A stretch of DNA of 7,751 nt from Acidobacteriaceae bacterium. GTDB lineage: Bacteria; Acidobacteriota; Terriglobia; Bryobacterales; Bryobacteraceae. The DNA lies in NCBI GenBank assembly GCA_019246575.1, contig JAFAQG010001036.1, positions 1 through 7,751 of the forward strand, in the 5' to 3' direction. The notes below the pieces were generated by a model. It saw only the letters and a list, made by a program, of their open reading frames with translations, did not search any database and was not told the origin of the DNA. This document shows positions 6,934-7,751 of this stretch, piece after piece; the first letter of the stretch is position 1; every line of letters starts with the position of its first letter. Made by a program: the position numbers and the translations under genes.

Positions 6934-7751
6934 TTACTGCATCAGATGCCATCCCCAGGCGAACCCGTTCGTGCTTGCATACTCCCAGATTCCACCCGAC
7001 ACATCTTCGAGGTAGACGCCGGCGCGCATCATCGTCGAGCTGTCGATGGCAGCTACACTCATCGTCTGCGCTGCCTCGCAACTGAAGCCGCTCGGCACAA
7101 TCTCGGGATACGACCAGTGCCAGGCGCCGCCGTCCCAGTAGAACATGGCTAACTTGCCGCCGTGGCAGTCATTAGAATCGTGATCTGTTACACCGAACAT
7201 GTCAATGTTCATGATGCCGCGTGGATGCCATGTAACACCGCCGGTAAGGTTGAACGGCTCACCGGTCGGCGACGATCCCCAGTCCTTCCAGCTCGCCCAC
7301 GTGTAGCCGTTTGTGCCACGGTCGGCATATCGCTCGAACAGATGTACACTCCGGCCCACCCACGCCGGCACGAACACGTGAATCCGCGTGCTACTACCGG
7401 ACGAATGCGCGACCAGAATCGGCACACGCGGGCGTGACCAGCCCGGATTTCCGAGGTTTTGCCAATTCCAGCCGTGATTGTTGAGCGTCGAGCGCAGCCA
7501 GAGGTTGCCATCGCTGCCGCTCGCGACTACGTGCACATCCGCGGGCCCGACCACCTGCGCGGTCGCGAGAGAAGAACCGGGGCCGATAATCAGCGTGGCG
7601 CCCGACGGGCAAAGGCCATGATCGTAGTAGGACCAAGCACCCTGGTACAGCCACAGCTCGCGCAGAGAGCGAGAATCGTCCGAAAGGCCGAACACGCTCC
7701 CGCGTGGCATGCCGTCGGGACCGTCGTAGCTGATAGCAGTCATGGGCGCCA
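6934..7751 (-). CDS. Lectin-like beta-propeller protein (PLL/DUF346-like), probably truncated at the right edge
   Basis: An ATG at 7743 would give 269 residues, but the frame stays open to the window edge and the ATG begins inside repeat-like sequence, so the true start is probably outside. The protein is rich in Trp, Gly and Ser. Five blade-like units carry an aromatic-centred strand at W31, W82, F136, F201 and W253, spaced 51-65 residues. Most are followed by a turn and a W-x-W-type ending (WNW 92-94, WASW 149-152, WHW 208-210, WGW 263-265). This pattern resembles PLL-type fucose-binding lectins, sialidase-like folds and DUF346 repeats, in which Trp residues line sugar sites between blades. 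If the family's seven blades apply, two blades and any signal peptide lie beyond the edge. The last blade ends at the C-terminus. It converges on yhhQ with a 47-base gap. The sugar specificity is unknown, and another propeller family is possible. Confidence 0.55.
   Translation of the reverse strand, partial: APMTAISYDGPDGMPRGSVFGLSDDSRSLRELWLYQGAWSYYDHGLCPSGATLIIGPGSSLATAQVVGPADVHVVASGSDGNLWLRSTLNNHGWNWQNLGNPGWSRPRVPILVAHSSGSSTRIHVFVPAWVGRSVHLFERYADRGTNGYTWASWKDWGSSPTGEPFNLTGGVTWHPRGIMNIDMFGVTDHDSNDCHGGKLAMFYWDGGAWHWSYPEIVPSGFSCEAAQTMSVAAIDSSTMMRAGVYLEDVSGGIWEYASTNGFAWGWHLMQ

Overview
The window looks like chromosomal DNA of a GC-rich, Gram-negative-type bacterium. It has diderm-style lipoprotein and Sec signals, a bactofilin, and mixed ATG, GTG and TTG starts. 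The combination of an oligogalacturonate-lyase-like propeller, a bactofilin, an exported LssY_C protein and a lectin-like propeller would suit an Acidobacteriota-type soil bacterium. That placement is a low-confidence inference from gene content; no rRNA or marker phylogeny is available here. I see no rRNA, tRNA, CRISPR array, insertion sequence or phage gene. Coding density is very high, and every intergenic gap is under about 75 bases.

Left part (1-1286, + strand): the C-terminal two thirds of a beta-propeller protein whose residues fit the metal site of oligogalacturonate lyases (PL22), followed by a small bactofilin cytoskeletal protein.

Centre (1299-4847, - strand): a tightly packed four-gene operon read right to left. 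Its order is a small lipoprotein, a geranylgeranyl-reductase-family flavoprotein, glutamate-1-semialdehyde aminomutase (hemL) and a pteridine-reductase-like short-chain dehydrogenase. All three junctions are 4-base start/stop overlaps (ATGA, ATGA, TTGA). The last two genes have no visible Shine-Dalgarno sequence, so translation is probably coupled. A perfect TATAAT lies so close to the GTG start of the first gene that the transcript may be leaderless. The operon joins an early tetrapyrrole enzyme to an isoprenoid-chain reductase, a pairing best known from chlorophyll biology, but no bacteriochlorophyll gene is visible.

Right part (4848-7751): a 71-base divergent intergenic region separates the operon from a + strand pair. 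The first gene of the pair encodes an exported protein with a VirB10/TrbI-like N-terminal barrel and a C-terminal LssY_C domain. The second, 6 bases later, encodes a YhhQ-family queuosine-precursor transporter. Converging on them from the right edge is a lectin-like (PLL/DUF346-type) beta-propeller, probably cut by the window end.

Most of the window is housekeeping or common accessory content. The parts most worth a second look are the overlap-coupled GGR-hemL-SDR operon with its possible leaderless promoter, and the exported LssY_C fusion.
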